Source of the DNA: Alisma plantago-aquatica
Lineage: Eukaryota; Streptophyta; Magnoliopsida; Alismatales; Alismataceae
Direction of reading: 5' to 3'
NCBI GenBank assembly: GCA_963693085.1
Contig: OY856409.1
Location: forward strand, 1,170,363,249-1,170,427,248
DNA length: 64,000 bases
In this document: in pieces, positions 12,741-23,312 of the stretch
Position numbering within the stretch: position 1 is the first letter of the stretch
Layout of the letters: every line of letters starts with the position of its first letter
Notes under the pieces: model-generated
What the model was told of the DNA's origin: nothing
Database searches by the model: none
Seen by the model: only the letters and a program-made list of their open reading frames with translations
Translations under genes and position numbers: made by a program

Positions 12741-13130
12741 TCTTCTAATGGCTAGACAAAATAGCTTCACACCTGAGTTGTTTCCAACTCAGTGCATTAG
12801 CTACAACATTTTCCCTCCCAAGATGATAGGCGATGGTGAAATAATAATCCTTCTTGTACTCCATCCATTGTCACTTTCATAGGTTCATGTCTCTCTACGT
12901 TAGGAGGTACATTAGACTCTTATGGTCGGTGAATATCTCAAAGGTAGCTCCATATAGGTAATATCGCCAAATCTTCAAAGCATGAATGATAGCAGGCAGC
13001 TCTAAGTCATGCATCAGGTAGTTCACCTCATTGGGCTTTAGTTGTTGGGAAGCATATGCAACCGCATGCCGATTCTTCTCCAACACACAACCAAGTCCCA
13101 TCTTTGAAGCTTAGGTGAAGATCATGAAAC
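12741..13130 (-). pseudogene. Element A RNase H, broken
   Basis: The segment 12895-13101 reads [20 protein letters not shown], then [18 protein letters not shown] and [10 protein letters not shown]. These are the standard landmarks of the gypsy RNase H that degrades the RNA of the RNA/DNA hybrid. The first catalytic aspartate of the FTDAS box (near 13114) is replaced by a stop codon, so the domain could not work even without the other lesions. Downstream, 12741-12890 keeps the Y-H-L-G-R-E-N-V-V-A-N-A-L-S segment, where valine replaces the usual aspartate of the NVVADALS box. Confidence 0.82.
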
Positions 13131-13602
13131 CCTCGTTACTGAAAGGTAGGGTCAATACTAGAGCGGTGTTCAGCTTCTCCTCTAACTCCTGAAAATGAGC
13201 CTCACATAGGTCGGACCACAGGAACTTCTCATCTTTTCGAGTTAACTTGGTGAACAGAAAAGCGGTCCTTGAGAAATCCTTGATGAAGCATCGATAGTAT
13301 CCGACCAACCCTAAGAAGCTACAAATCTCAGAGGGGTTCTTCAGTGTAGGCCAATCTTGAACTGTCGACACTTTAGCTAGATCACGACAATCGTTCCACT
13401 AGATATGATGTATCCAAGAAACATGACATAGTCTATCAAAAACTCACATTTTGAGAATTTTCGATAGAACTTCTGCTTTCTCAGGATATCATGGACTCTA
13501 CCTAGATGGTCACAGTGTTGATCTAGGTCATCTAAATACACAAAGATGTCTCTATGAACACAATGACAAAGGAGTCAAGGAAGGGTTGGAGCACACTATT
13601 CA
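13111..13602 (-). pseudogene. Element A reverse transcriptase, C-terminal part
   Basis: This is the second half of the A RT, separated from its first half (34939-35440) by the B insertion. It reads from N-S-V-x-x-P-F-L-D-S-F-V-I-V-F-I at the B junction, through YRKFSKCEF and MFLGYIIS near 13430. NPSEICSFLGLVGYYRCFIKDFSR then appears within 13260-13350, followed by FTKLTRKDEKFLW. The catalytic FIDD box near 13540 is hit by a frameshift: the frame leaves FI and D-I-F-V-Y resumes in another frame. The fit of this end to the residues at 34944 is the main proof that B sits inside A. Confidence 0.87.
13598..13602. repeat. Target-site duplication of element B (left)
   Basis: ATTCA here against GTTCA at 34939-34943, a 4 of 5 match. 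Both belong to the same RT codons of A (the M-N-x-x-N stretch), which supports them as the duplicated target. Confidence 0.6.
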
Positions 13603-16600
13603 TATTACACCTCATCACACTAAACGAGATTACTCAAAACACTAAACATGATCAACTACTAATTAATCACATAGTCAAATTTTGGAATAATTAAAACTGA
13701 TTCCAACAATGTAAATAAGCTCTTCAACATTTACAAAAGGTCCATCATTCCATTCTCATATGCTGTAACAAGTATTTACTTATGGGTCCAAAGACCTCAT
13801 TCACATCTTGCATACAAAAGATATTTCACATGTACATGCCACATATTTACAAACATTGGCATATGACCATAATCTTGTGTCGATACAAGTATATGATCTA
13901 GAAAACACATCCCATACTAGGACCTGAGAGTATAGGGATGACACTAGGACTCTACTACTAACATCTATGACTAACATCTACAACTAACCAACCTTCTGAA
14001 TCTATTGATCACCAAGTTGGTTTTCTTCAATAGCATGACCTCGACCTTGTTTCCCGCAACCACCTACAAAAATTTGGTGACCCATGGGTGAGACCCAGTC
14101 CCAGTGAGAGATATAACTCTCACCAACTTATATTGATCATAACTTATTAATTAACAGTAAATTCATTGAGCAGTTAGGGTATTGAATAAGCAATATGAAT
14201 AGACTAAACAATTTAAGCATACTAAGTAGTTAAGCAAATAAGTTGTTGCATTAAGTAGAATAACACAATTTTCATAAGTCTACATCATGTAAGAACTATG
14301 TAGTATAAAGACAAGATAAGGGTTAATAAACCAATGTGATACGTATTAAACCCTAGAAATTATACTACACTGTTGATATTATATCTTTTATTATTATGCC
14401 CTGGGGAGTTGGAGTCATACCACTCAAAGTCCAACTGACCTCTACGAAGTGCTATTCAGTTCCGTATAAGATCTAGGAGTGCAGGTATACTAAGATATCT
14501 TCCCCTCGGTCAATACGAGTAAACTGCAGTGCCATACCTGTCAAACTGCCAACAGTGACATATAGTCAATTGATAACAACTAGTCTATACTTGGTAAAAG
14601 TTATAACACTAGAAAATAGGGTATACAAAACCCTCTAATCTAAGGTGCAATCGTATCTGTCCTCAATCACATCAAATATCTGAGGCATGACCATAGATAT
14701 CCTCTATAACCTACAATTGTGGATGACAAGGTATATCCTCAACTTGCTACCCCCACATACTCAATAGTATGCACTCTGAGTTTCCCTTGGGAATACTCAT
14801 TTCACCATCCAGTAAGTTCTAACACTGAAGATGGCTCTATGGCACAAGGCTCTACATGATTAAGGTTACACTTGATTAATTACTACCAATTGAATGCATT
14901 AAGGCTATATCATACAAGTGGACACTCAAACCCTAATTATTTTCGAACAAGAGTATATGTACAATGACTTCAAAGGATATAAAACATTTGAGATATAAAT
15001 CTTAATCACATTACCACATCCTATCATTCATTGCAAATTAATGGACTACACTTATCATCATACTATTACAAGATACCAATATCTTATCACAAGTTTGATG
15101 GTTTAAACCATTATTGGAACATTAAGAGGATTTCACCTCAATCATGGCTTCAAAGATTCCCAAAGGTCATTAAGACCATCACATTATTCATAGTAAGGTT
15201 ATCATTATCATTACATGCCTTAAATAAGGCTCAAAAGATCATTAGCACATATATGTCCATAAATATTAACATGGCAAGACACTATGATATTAAAATAGTA
15301 CTACATTGTGGTTTCAACACAAGAAGAGTGTAGTTCATTATAACATTAATCATTCAAGGGGTCTAATTATAACCAATCAACATCATATAATTACACTAAG
15401 GTTAGGTATAACAAGTTACATCACATGGGAGTTACACATTCACTTATTATAATGATTTATCAAATATAACTATATAATGGCAAAGGTAAGACTACCAATT
15501 AATGGTATTGAACCATTGAAATATCATCACTAGGACCCACAAATAATACCATATGATTTATTCTAATCCATTGGATGTTAAAGCATCCAATATTATTCAT
15601 TGGATCATGTTCATTGTTCAATGTTATCAATTGAAGTATAGGTCTAACCATTAGATCAATTGAACCAAGGAACCATTGGTTCAAGGTTTAGTCAAATATA
15701 CAATTACATTCCTAATTCATCATATATGGTGATGACCTAATCCACAATTAATTGTGATCATTAGGTCACCATTGGTTTCTAGATCAGTAATACATTTAGT
15801 TAACACCATCAAATATTAAGTCAATATCATGATCGATTGATAACATCATTAGAATACTTGGTGGATGATAATTAAATGTCTAATTGAGTCAAAACATGAC
15901 CTAAGATGGTGACCATAGGTTGTCACCATACATTTCACACCCTTGATCACGAACATCAGTTGCCAAGATAGCAACACCATTGGTTGTTGAATGGTATGAC
16001 CATCGATTGTGTGATAGAGAAGGAAATTGCTTGAAATCCTAATTTGTACCATCAATTGTTTTGTACATAAAACCATAGGTTATTTCTATCAACCTGTCCC
16101 AGATCATGTTACACCTTATAAAGGTTGTGCACATGTTTATAGGTTCATATAGAACTGGAACAAAATAGGGAACACCACACAATTCGTAATTCTAAACAAG
16201 CATGGTTTTGTCTATTCTTAGATCATTACATTCAAGCATAAACATGAACTAACTAGCTTCTAGTAAGAAATATAAGTGAAGAATGTTATATAACTCGCCT
16301 CTGTAGAGTAGGTAAGATCCCAAATAGAGAATATCGAGCAAATAGGGCAAGGAAACCTTGGATTCAGATCTGAACTTGGCCAAATATGCAACTCTCTCCA
16401 CAAAGAAGCAAAACCCTAGGAAAAGAAACAAGAAGGAAGGATTTTTGAATTCTAGGGCCACTTTCACCATGGAAAAGCATGGTTTCGACCTGGAGAGATG
16501 TATGAGGAAGAAGAGAAAAGAAATAAATGGAGTAAATAAGGAAAAACTTACACTTTTAGGTCAATATCTCTAGGAGGAAGTCTTTTAGACCCAAAAAGCA

Positions 16601-16862
16601 ATTCAATTGCAACCCTAGAATATTTTTCCAAGAAGACACCCACTTTCTTCTTCCTTGGGCAGAAAAATTCGCAGCTGAATTGAGGGAGAACGTAGATGGG
16701 AGAAGGAGAGTGGTGGTGGAGAGGAAATGGCTCGTTTTGGTGCTTGGGGATAAGTATATGACATTTTAATATAAAGAAAAAGAAAAAGTTGAAATTCTAG
16801 TATATATCCAAATGTCCATGGCTTTAAATTATTAAGAATATATAAGCACACACACAAGCAGC
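13603..16862 (-). repeat. Element B left LTR, first segment
   Basis: It aligns with 31230 onward and breaks off at 16862, where element C begins. The sequence resumes at about 25946. The first bases TATTACACC correspond to TATGACACC in the right copy. The 15500-16080 part is rich in short dyads around CCATTGG and CAATTGA. The combined left LTR (about 3.70 kb) equals the right LTR in length (3.71 kb), which confirms the join. Confidence 0.92.
14083..14112. promoter_or_regulatory. GGGTGAG...CAGTGAG signature, B left LTR
   Basis: GGGTGAGACCCAGTCCCAGTG lies at about 14086-14106 and is repeated at about 31718-31740. A similar GGGTGAGCCTACTCGCTCAG occurs in the D LTRs (49066 and 55510). Conservation between two LTR families suggests a functional LTR segment (R/U5 side). 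The role is unknown. Confidence 0.35.
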
Positions 16863-17307
16863 TGTGACTTCCCCAGATTTTCTAAAACTTAATCTGATGT
16901 GCGACGTCCAAATTGAAACCCTCATCTCATCGAGAATCCCAATTTAAACATCCCACAGAAGACTAAGAAGAAGAAAATTAGAGTAAGTCAAAAGGAAACA
17001 ATCAGTAGCACATGTACATGAACAATAATAAAACCATACAACACATGTTCACCATTCAACATATAATTACAACATGAATTATTACAACATTTGATATTAC
17101 ATATTGAACAACAAACTTCTAACATATACATGTACTACATCTAAACTACAGGATCTTAAGACAACAGGTCCACCTGTACATCAGCTCGCCACCCAACTCT
17201 CAACTAACCTGGATCTTCAAGAGCATAACCCCAACCTAAACAAAAGATTACATGTGATACACATCAGCACAATATTCAAGAATATTATACTGAGTACGCC
17301 TACGTGT

Positions 17308-17319
17308 CTTTTATATACC
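17308..17319 (-). promoter_or_regulatory. TATA box, C left LTR
   Basis: GGTATATAAAAG on the minus strand, the best TATA match in the C LTR, followed by ACACGTAGGCG. It is identical in the right LTR at 22938-22949. It sits about 450 bp before the downstream LTR end, a reasonable position for the retroelement promoter. Confidence 0.55.
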
Positions 17320-17470
17320 TCTCATCATATCTTGGCAATAAGATAAAACTAATACTTGGCAGCATAAAGGAATATAACAAAAAGCATATACTTGCGTAAA
17401 GATGTTTATTAACAAAAGTGAACACATGATTTAGCATGACTTTCCATTATATGTAAAGTTGATCAACCAC

Positions 17471-17650
17471 ATGCACTATTCTACCAAAGAGATTTAGTAC
17501 TCACATGTACTATTCTGCCAAAGAGATTTAGTACTTCATAAATGCACTATTCTACCAAGGAGATTTAGTGATCACATGTACTATTCTACTTAAGAGATTT
17601 AGTACTTTCATCAATGCACTATTCTACCAAAGAGATTTAGTGCTATCATA
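17471..17650. repeat. Tandem repeat in C left LTR, 5 units of 34-38 bp
   Basis: The unit begins ATGCACTATTCTACCAAAG and continues AGATTTAGTACT plus a short variable tail. Five copies are counted. The other LTR has six (23101-23312), so the array changed length after insertion. Confidence 0.9.
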
Positions 17651-18599
17651 TAATGGATCAGATATATTATGTTTCAGGTGTTCGTAGCAATAAATATGGA
17701 AAATTATGCAACATATCATACAAAAACAATCATTTCATCCAATGTCATATGTCAAGTATTTTACTACACATATAACACAAGCATATTGTATAATAAGCCA
17801 AGTAAGTGGTAATGGCATACCTTGATCAAGAACAAACCTAATCACAAATTCCTCGTGTCATCTAGATCTTTGTCAACCATGGATAAAGATAAGATCACAC
17901 ACTATCATCAGGTTCTCATCATCTCAACCCTAGTCATGTTCATTTTAGGGTTCACTTAGATCTTTAAGATATGTGCATCATTACTTGTCTTATCTTCTCA
18001 TAATTAGGTTACTAATCTTATATTTTAGATTAGTATACATGATCTGGTTACCTGGTTACATATGATTATGTGCACATATTAGCCCTATGTTACATGTATT
18101 AATCATATCGGGGTTTATATCACATTAAGAGCAAACATCATCATATAACATGGATTATGTGTATCATCATGATATCATAATTAAAACTAAGGTTCCATAT
18201 ATTCATATTAGCTTACTCTGTAAATTCCATAATTTACTCAGCATGTATGTATTTACTACATCTTATTTAGGATTATCAGCCCTAAACAGCCATATAAAGC
18301 AAATTATATGCTTTCGTGCATCAACATGACCATGTCTGACATCATATGCACTATAAACATGATTACAGACTTATTAACATTTTATCATAATTTTATATCA
18401 TCATTTGTTATTTATTATCTACGAAATAAGCATTAAAAACCTTACATGATATCACTGATATTAGTGCATCAAAAGCCTGATATTATAGTTCTACTATAGT
18501 CTACTCATTTTTTTGAGAATTTTGGTATATTATACTTATTTTTCTGATGCCCAAGCTATTTTCTACGATTTAATGAAGAACTGCATATTTCTGAGAATA

Positions 18600-19760
18600 T
18601 TACCTTAATCGGCCAATCGTCATGCGCCATGTGTCCAGGGTCGGGGCTATGCCCTCTTTTCTTTCTCACGCAACACGACCGTGCGTTGAGCACCACGACC
18701 GTGGTGCCTGGATACCGTGTACATCTTTTTCCCTTGCTTCCTGTGCGCGTCACCGCATCATGACACGACTCCGGCGACCCGTTGACCCTCTTTGGCACAA
18801 ACTCTCGTGCGAGACTCTGACCTCCTGGATTACGGCCGTGTCCTTGGTCTCCTCCTCCCTTCATAGCTCCGCCACAACAGGGAACTGCTCTGGTCTAGGA
18901 AGCTAGCACTCACATCCTCCTCGACATCTTAAAATGCCTCCATCACCTCCGAAACGTAGAAGGCATGATCCTCCTTGGCCATGATGGACAGGGTACAACA
19001 GCGCCCCACTAGGATGTTGTGGCGGAGGTAAAGGGGCTATGTGCCTCCCTTCTGGAGTTGCCTCACGAGCACTACATCAGGTTCACACTCTTCTCTCTAC
19101 TTGGGTGACGATGGTGCCTGAGCGCTGCCGCCCACCTACTCTCGAGCGTCACTATGGGGCTCTTCTTTCTGTTCTTAGTGTCATCATGATGTCGACACAC
19201 GGTTTCCTGTCTGCCGCCCCATTCTCCTGTAGGTGCCGCTGCCGCAAGGATAGTCCTCAGCAATGAATGCACCAACGACTCCACAACACTAAGCCACCAC
19301 AGTGAGGACAATCTCTGGTGAGAGAGTCACGATCTCTTCCTCCTCTCCGTGCTAGTACCTCTTCAGGATTCGTGGATGTTGATCGGTCATCCTCTGCAAC
19401 TTCTTGGGCTTCCTGGACTCCTCACTGAATGTCGGCGTGCTTGAGCACCGCCATGCTTGGACCTCGTGGCGAGCAAGCAGATAGCATTGCCTCTTCCTCC
19501 TCGTCCTCTTCTCGGTAGCTCCCTAATCTACTGCTCGGCCAGCATACCACCGCTGCACCTTCCATGGAAGAGCACCAAGGATGCAGACACCCTTCTCACC
19601 TATGGTCTGTAAGCAATGGTTATGGAAGGGGAGTCTGACCTCCCTCATCTACCACCCACTACCCTCACGTAAGGGTCTAACTGCTCTGAGCACTCATACC
19701 AGGTGAACTGTTCACTCTCTCCACATTCACGTCATGGGGAAAGGAGGAGAGCGGCTTCAC
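18600..19760. other. GC-rich block in C left LTR
   Basis: Base composition changes sharply from AT-rich to GC-rich with many CpG. Two decamers CACGACCGTG at 18674 and 18694 are spaced 20 bp apart, and TACGGCCGTG lies at 18831. Open frames of 75-100 codons exist on both strands but none is intact in both LTRs or resembles a known family. It could be captured host sequence or an LTR regulatory block. I cannot tell which. Confidence 0.5.
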
Positions 19761-21969
19761 TCACCATGTCTAATCTAATCATCTAAAATATGGGATGCTG
19801 CCATGCCTCCAATCTATGGTTATGTTCGAGTGCATATCCTAGGGCAACTTTGCCTGCGTGACACATCCATGCCTAAGCATACTTAGGTAAAACCTGAATA
19901 TCTTGTTCAATAAGTCACACTATTTAATGTTATTCAATCCTATATAACTCCTTCTAGGAACCTCAAAACTTTATGAAATTTTAACCATGTTTGTATTTCC
20001 ATTCAAGCTACATCCCATCCAAAATTGGTGCCAAGACTCACTTATTTGACCAGTCAACTAGATACCTTGAGAATGCATAAACTTAAGGATCTTAATCATG
20101 ATGTCCACACCAATTAACATCCATATTTTATCAAGGCACTTGAACTCTTCAAATAACTCAAGGACATGATTTCAGTTGTGTCATTGGACATTTAAGAATT
20201 CCAAAAGTCCACTTCATCACATCCTACACACCTTAAAAGAAATTTCGTCCTCAAAATTAAGCAAAAAACCACTTTGCCACATCATATACATCTTAAATGA
20301 ACTTTCATCCTCAAAAGTAAACAATACTCATACTTTTAGGAAAAACATTATCTTTCCTTCATCCACATGTATGAACTGTTCTAGGTGTAACATATCCGCA
20401 AAGGTTACCTAGAACCATGTATCTGAAGCAATATTAGGAGGTTTCAAAAGCATCAAGGGTGAAACCTCACTCCATAGAAGGCTCAAACAAGGGTTTAGAA
20501 GCTTAGGTTATGTCATGACATATCTCATATGATAGGGTTGCATCCTTATCATAAATCATGCATTAATATTCAACATCATACTATCACGTTCCAAAGAAGT
20601 TAACTAACGTTAACCAATTATGTCAAGGTGTCATAATCATTATGTTTTGCTAGTTGTCAAACTATATTTTCTCTCTTTTAATAAGCACTAAGGTTAACAC
20701 TTTATGTAACATGTTTCATTCATATGATGTTATTTCATCACTCATAATAAATGGCAACATTTACTAGTGATTTCATCACAAAAATTAACCAACAATTCCA
20801 CATTAATCAACATTATTCATTACATGGTTAACCATTTATGCATTGATATTTATTAAACCATTTCTATATTTCCATCACATCAGGTCTATATGTCACATCT
20901 CAAGATCAGATTACATGCTTACATATAATGTCATGGCTGTCCTAAACAAACTTATGTGAGTGGCTAATAAAACTGATATCAAAACTTTATCTAGTCCAAA
21001 AGAGGTTCCTCTAACCCATACCACGAGGGTAGTGCCATGCTCAGTCTCTCTGAGCTAACTCAACTCTATGAGTATCATATGCATAAAGCTTTATCTTCCC
21101 TCCTTGGTCTAGGGTTACCAGATCTACCTCATAGGCACTGATGATTATCTTTACTAACTCTAGCCACATAAGCACAAACAAAAACATGTTATGTGATTCT
21201 CTTCATAGCTCTTCTACCCATGAAATATGCTTACCCAAAACTCTCTTATATAGACCACTAGATTCCTATGTGGGAAACCACCAACCCGAGCATGAGGCTA
21301 TACAAAACTAACATAGCTACCTCCTCTAGGGTCTTGGGCTCTCTCTCCCTCACCCAGATGGCAGACACTCATATTTTCTTGTTCTCATATGCACATATAT
21401 AACCAGCCTCTCTCTATCTCTAGGGTTTGGTCCTCCCAAGGACATCTAGGGTTCAAGAAAACTATAGGAATCATACATAGAGCTACTCAACTCAATCACT
21501 CAGGATTAGTCTAGTTTGGGACATATCATAACACATCTCAGAATTTTCATATCTTGGAGTTTAGGTTCTCTAACCTTCTCCCAATGGGTCTCACTCTCTT
21601 TGGAGTTAACCCTAAAATTGGTCCCAACACTAGAGGTCATCCCTTTGTAAAGGAGCTTGAGGCTCATGCTAACTCACAACCTTGTCTTAACTTATCATTT
21701 CTTATCTCATAAAAGAATGCATACTTGCATCATCAAAACTTATCTCAAAACCTCAAATATGAAGTCATGTCCTCAAAGACAAACATAGATCATCATAACC
21801 ATCTTATGTCATCTATGTAAGACTTACATCATATCATCAAAACTTATATCATCTATTCCATCTAACATATATATCAAAAAGGCTCTAGACATCTAATCTA
21901 GAACTACTCTCTCTTCTAGACTGATGTCATTCACTTTCACTTAGGTTGCATGATCACCTCCTACTCATA

Positions 21970-22118
21970 CATGTGTGGGGACACATTTTTGTAATACATA
22001 TACGTAATAAAATATTATATAGTTTTTTCTCCGATAAAAAATCATCAGAGAAAACTATCACGGTTCAATCCGATTGGAATCCAAAACCAAATCCTGAAAA
22101 TGTGTGTCCCACACATAG
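21970..22118. mobile_element. Foldback (MITE-like) sequence in C interior
   Basis: The ends ATGTGTGGGGACACATTTTT and, reverse-complemented, ATGTGTGGGACACACATTTT pair with few mismatches. The centre (22019-22060) is a second inverted repeat, ATAGTTTTTTCTCCGAT against ATAGTTTTCTCTGAT. The whole 150 bp can fold back on itself. No clear target duplication is visible, so a MITE origin is tentative. Confidence 0.45.
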
Positions 22119-22478
22119 TAGAGAGTACAGTGTCATGAAAACTAGTGAAAAGGGGGAGAACATGGTGTAGACTAGTGTAGCTACTCTAGACAACGAGTGT
22201 CATATGTCTAGGGTTTCTCTTCCCTTGATGCACGTCATTTCCAAATAGTGCAACGTCCCATACCGCTGCACTACAAGGAAAGAACGACATTTAAGGACTT
22301 GTTATTCAACAAGCACCAGTCTAGACCTAGTTCTCAGACATCTAGGTGCTAACCTAGAGGCTAGGTCATATCTAGTCTCTAAAAGATGACTAATCTAACC
22401 CTAAAAGATTATTAAGTTCAAGGTTCTTTAGTTTTTGAGTTACATAATGAGCAAATGCCAGACTATGCTATAGTTCAT

Positions 22479-22490
22479 GCTCTGATACCA
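22479..22490 (-). other. Primer-binding site of element C
   Basis: TGGTATCAGAGC on the minus strand, two bases from the 5' LTR end at 22493. It is complementary to the 3' end of plant initiator tRNA-Met, the usual chromovirus primer. It sets the element orientation as minus. Confidence 0.9.
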
Positions 22491-22937
22491 CTTGTGACGT
22501 CCCCAGATTTTCTAAAACTTAATCTGATGTGCGACGTCCAAATTGAAACCCTCACCTCATCGAGAATCCCAATTTAAACATCACAAACAAGACTAAGAAG
22601 AAGAAAATTAGAGGAAGTCAAAAGGAAACGATCAGTAGCACATGTACATGAACAATAATAAAACCATACAACACATGTTCACCATTCAACATATAATTAC
22701 AACATGAATTATTACAATGTTTGATATTACATATTGAACAACAAACTTCTAACATATATATGTACTACATCTAAACTATAGGATCTTAAGACAATAGGTC
22801 CACCTATACATCAGCTCGCCACCCAACTCTCAACTAACCTGGATCTTCAAGAGCATAACCCCAACCTAAACAAAAGATTACATGCGGTACACGTCAGCAC
22901 AATATTCAAGAATATTGTACTGAGTACGCCTACGTGT

Positions 22938-22949
22938 CTTTTATATACC
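22938..22949 (-). promoter_or_regulatory. TATA box, C right LTR
   Basis: GGTATATAAAAG, identical to the copy at 17308. As this is the 5' LTR, it would have driven the element transcript toward lower coordinates. Confidence 0.55.
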
Positions 22950-23100
22950 TCTCATCATATCTTGGCAATAAGATAAAACTAATACTTGGCAGCATAAAGG
23001 AATATAACAAAAAGCATATAATTGCGTAAAGATGTTTATTAACAAAAGAGAACACATGATTTAGCATGACTTTCCATTATATGTAAAGTTGATCAACCAC

Positions 23101-23312
23101 ATTCTCTATTCGACCAAAGATATTTAGTACTCACATGTACTATTCTGCCACAGAGATTTAGTACTTCATAAATGCACTATTCTACCAAAGAGATTTAGTG
23201 CTCACATGTACTATTCTAACAAAGAGATTTAGTGCTCACATGTACTATTCTACCAAAGAGATTTAGTACTTTCATCAATGCACTATTCTACCAAAGAGAA
23301 TTAGTACTATCA
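23101..23312. repeat. Tandem repeat in C right LTR, 6 units of 34-38 bp
   Basis: Same unit as at 17471-17650 with one additional copy. Units 3 and 4 share the GTGCTCAC tail, which suggests a local duplication or loss between the LTRs. Confidence 0.88.

Larger units (their letters stand above)
16863..20281 (-). repeat. Element C left LTR (3' LTR)
   Basis: It aligns end to end with 22493-25945. It contains the 34-38-bp tandem array (17471-17650), the TATA box (17308-17319), a GC-rich block (18600-19760) with paired CACGACCGTG decamers, and, close to its U3 end (20235-20265), an extra copy of the pre-purine-tract motif. Confidence 0.93.
20282..22492 (-). other. Noncoding interior of element C
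   Basis: No retroviral domain is visible. At the left edge, 20284-20325 repeats the motif seen inside the LTR (minus strand TTTTGAGGATGAAAGTTC). At 21970-22118 there is a 150-bp foldback. The remainder is AT-rich and unassigned. Confidence 0.7.

Noticed and set aside
17471..17650. CRISPR-like look of regularly repeated 34-38-bp units
   Set aside because: The units are contiguous tandem repeats without unique spacers, in a plant LTR; not a CRISPR array. The same holds for the arrays at 62777 and 63520.
18556..19311. Open frames of 75-102 codons on both strands in the C LTR, with partial counterparts at 24220-24969
   Set aside because: The frames overlap antisense, are not preserved between the two LTRs and resemble no family. 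They follow from low stop density in a GC-rich block.
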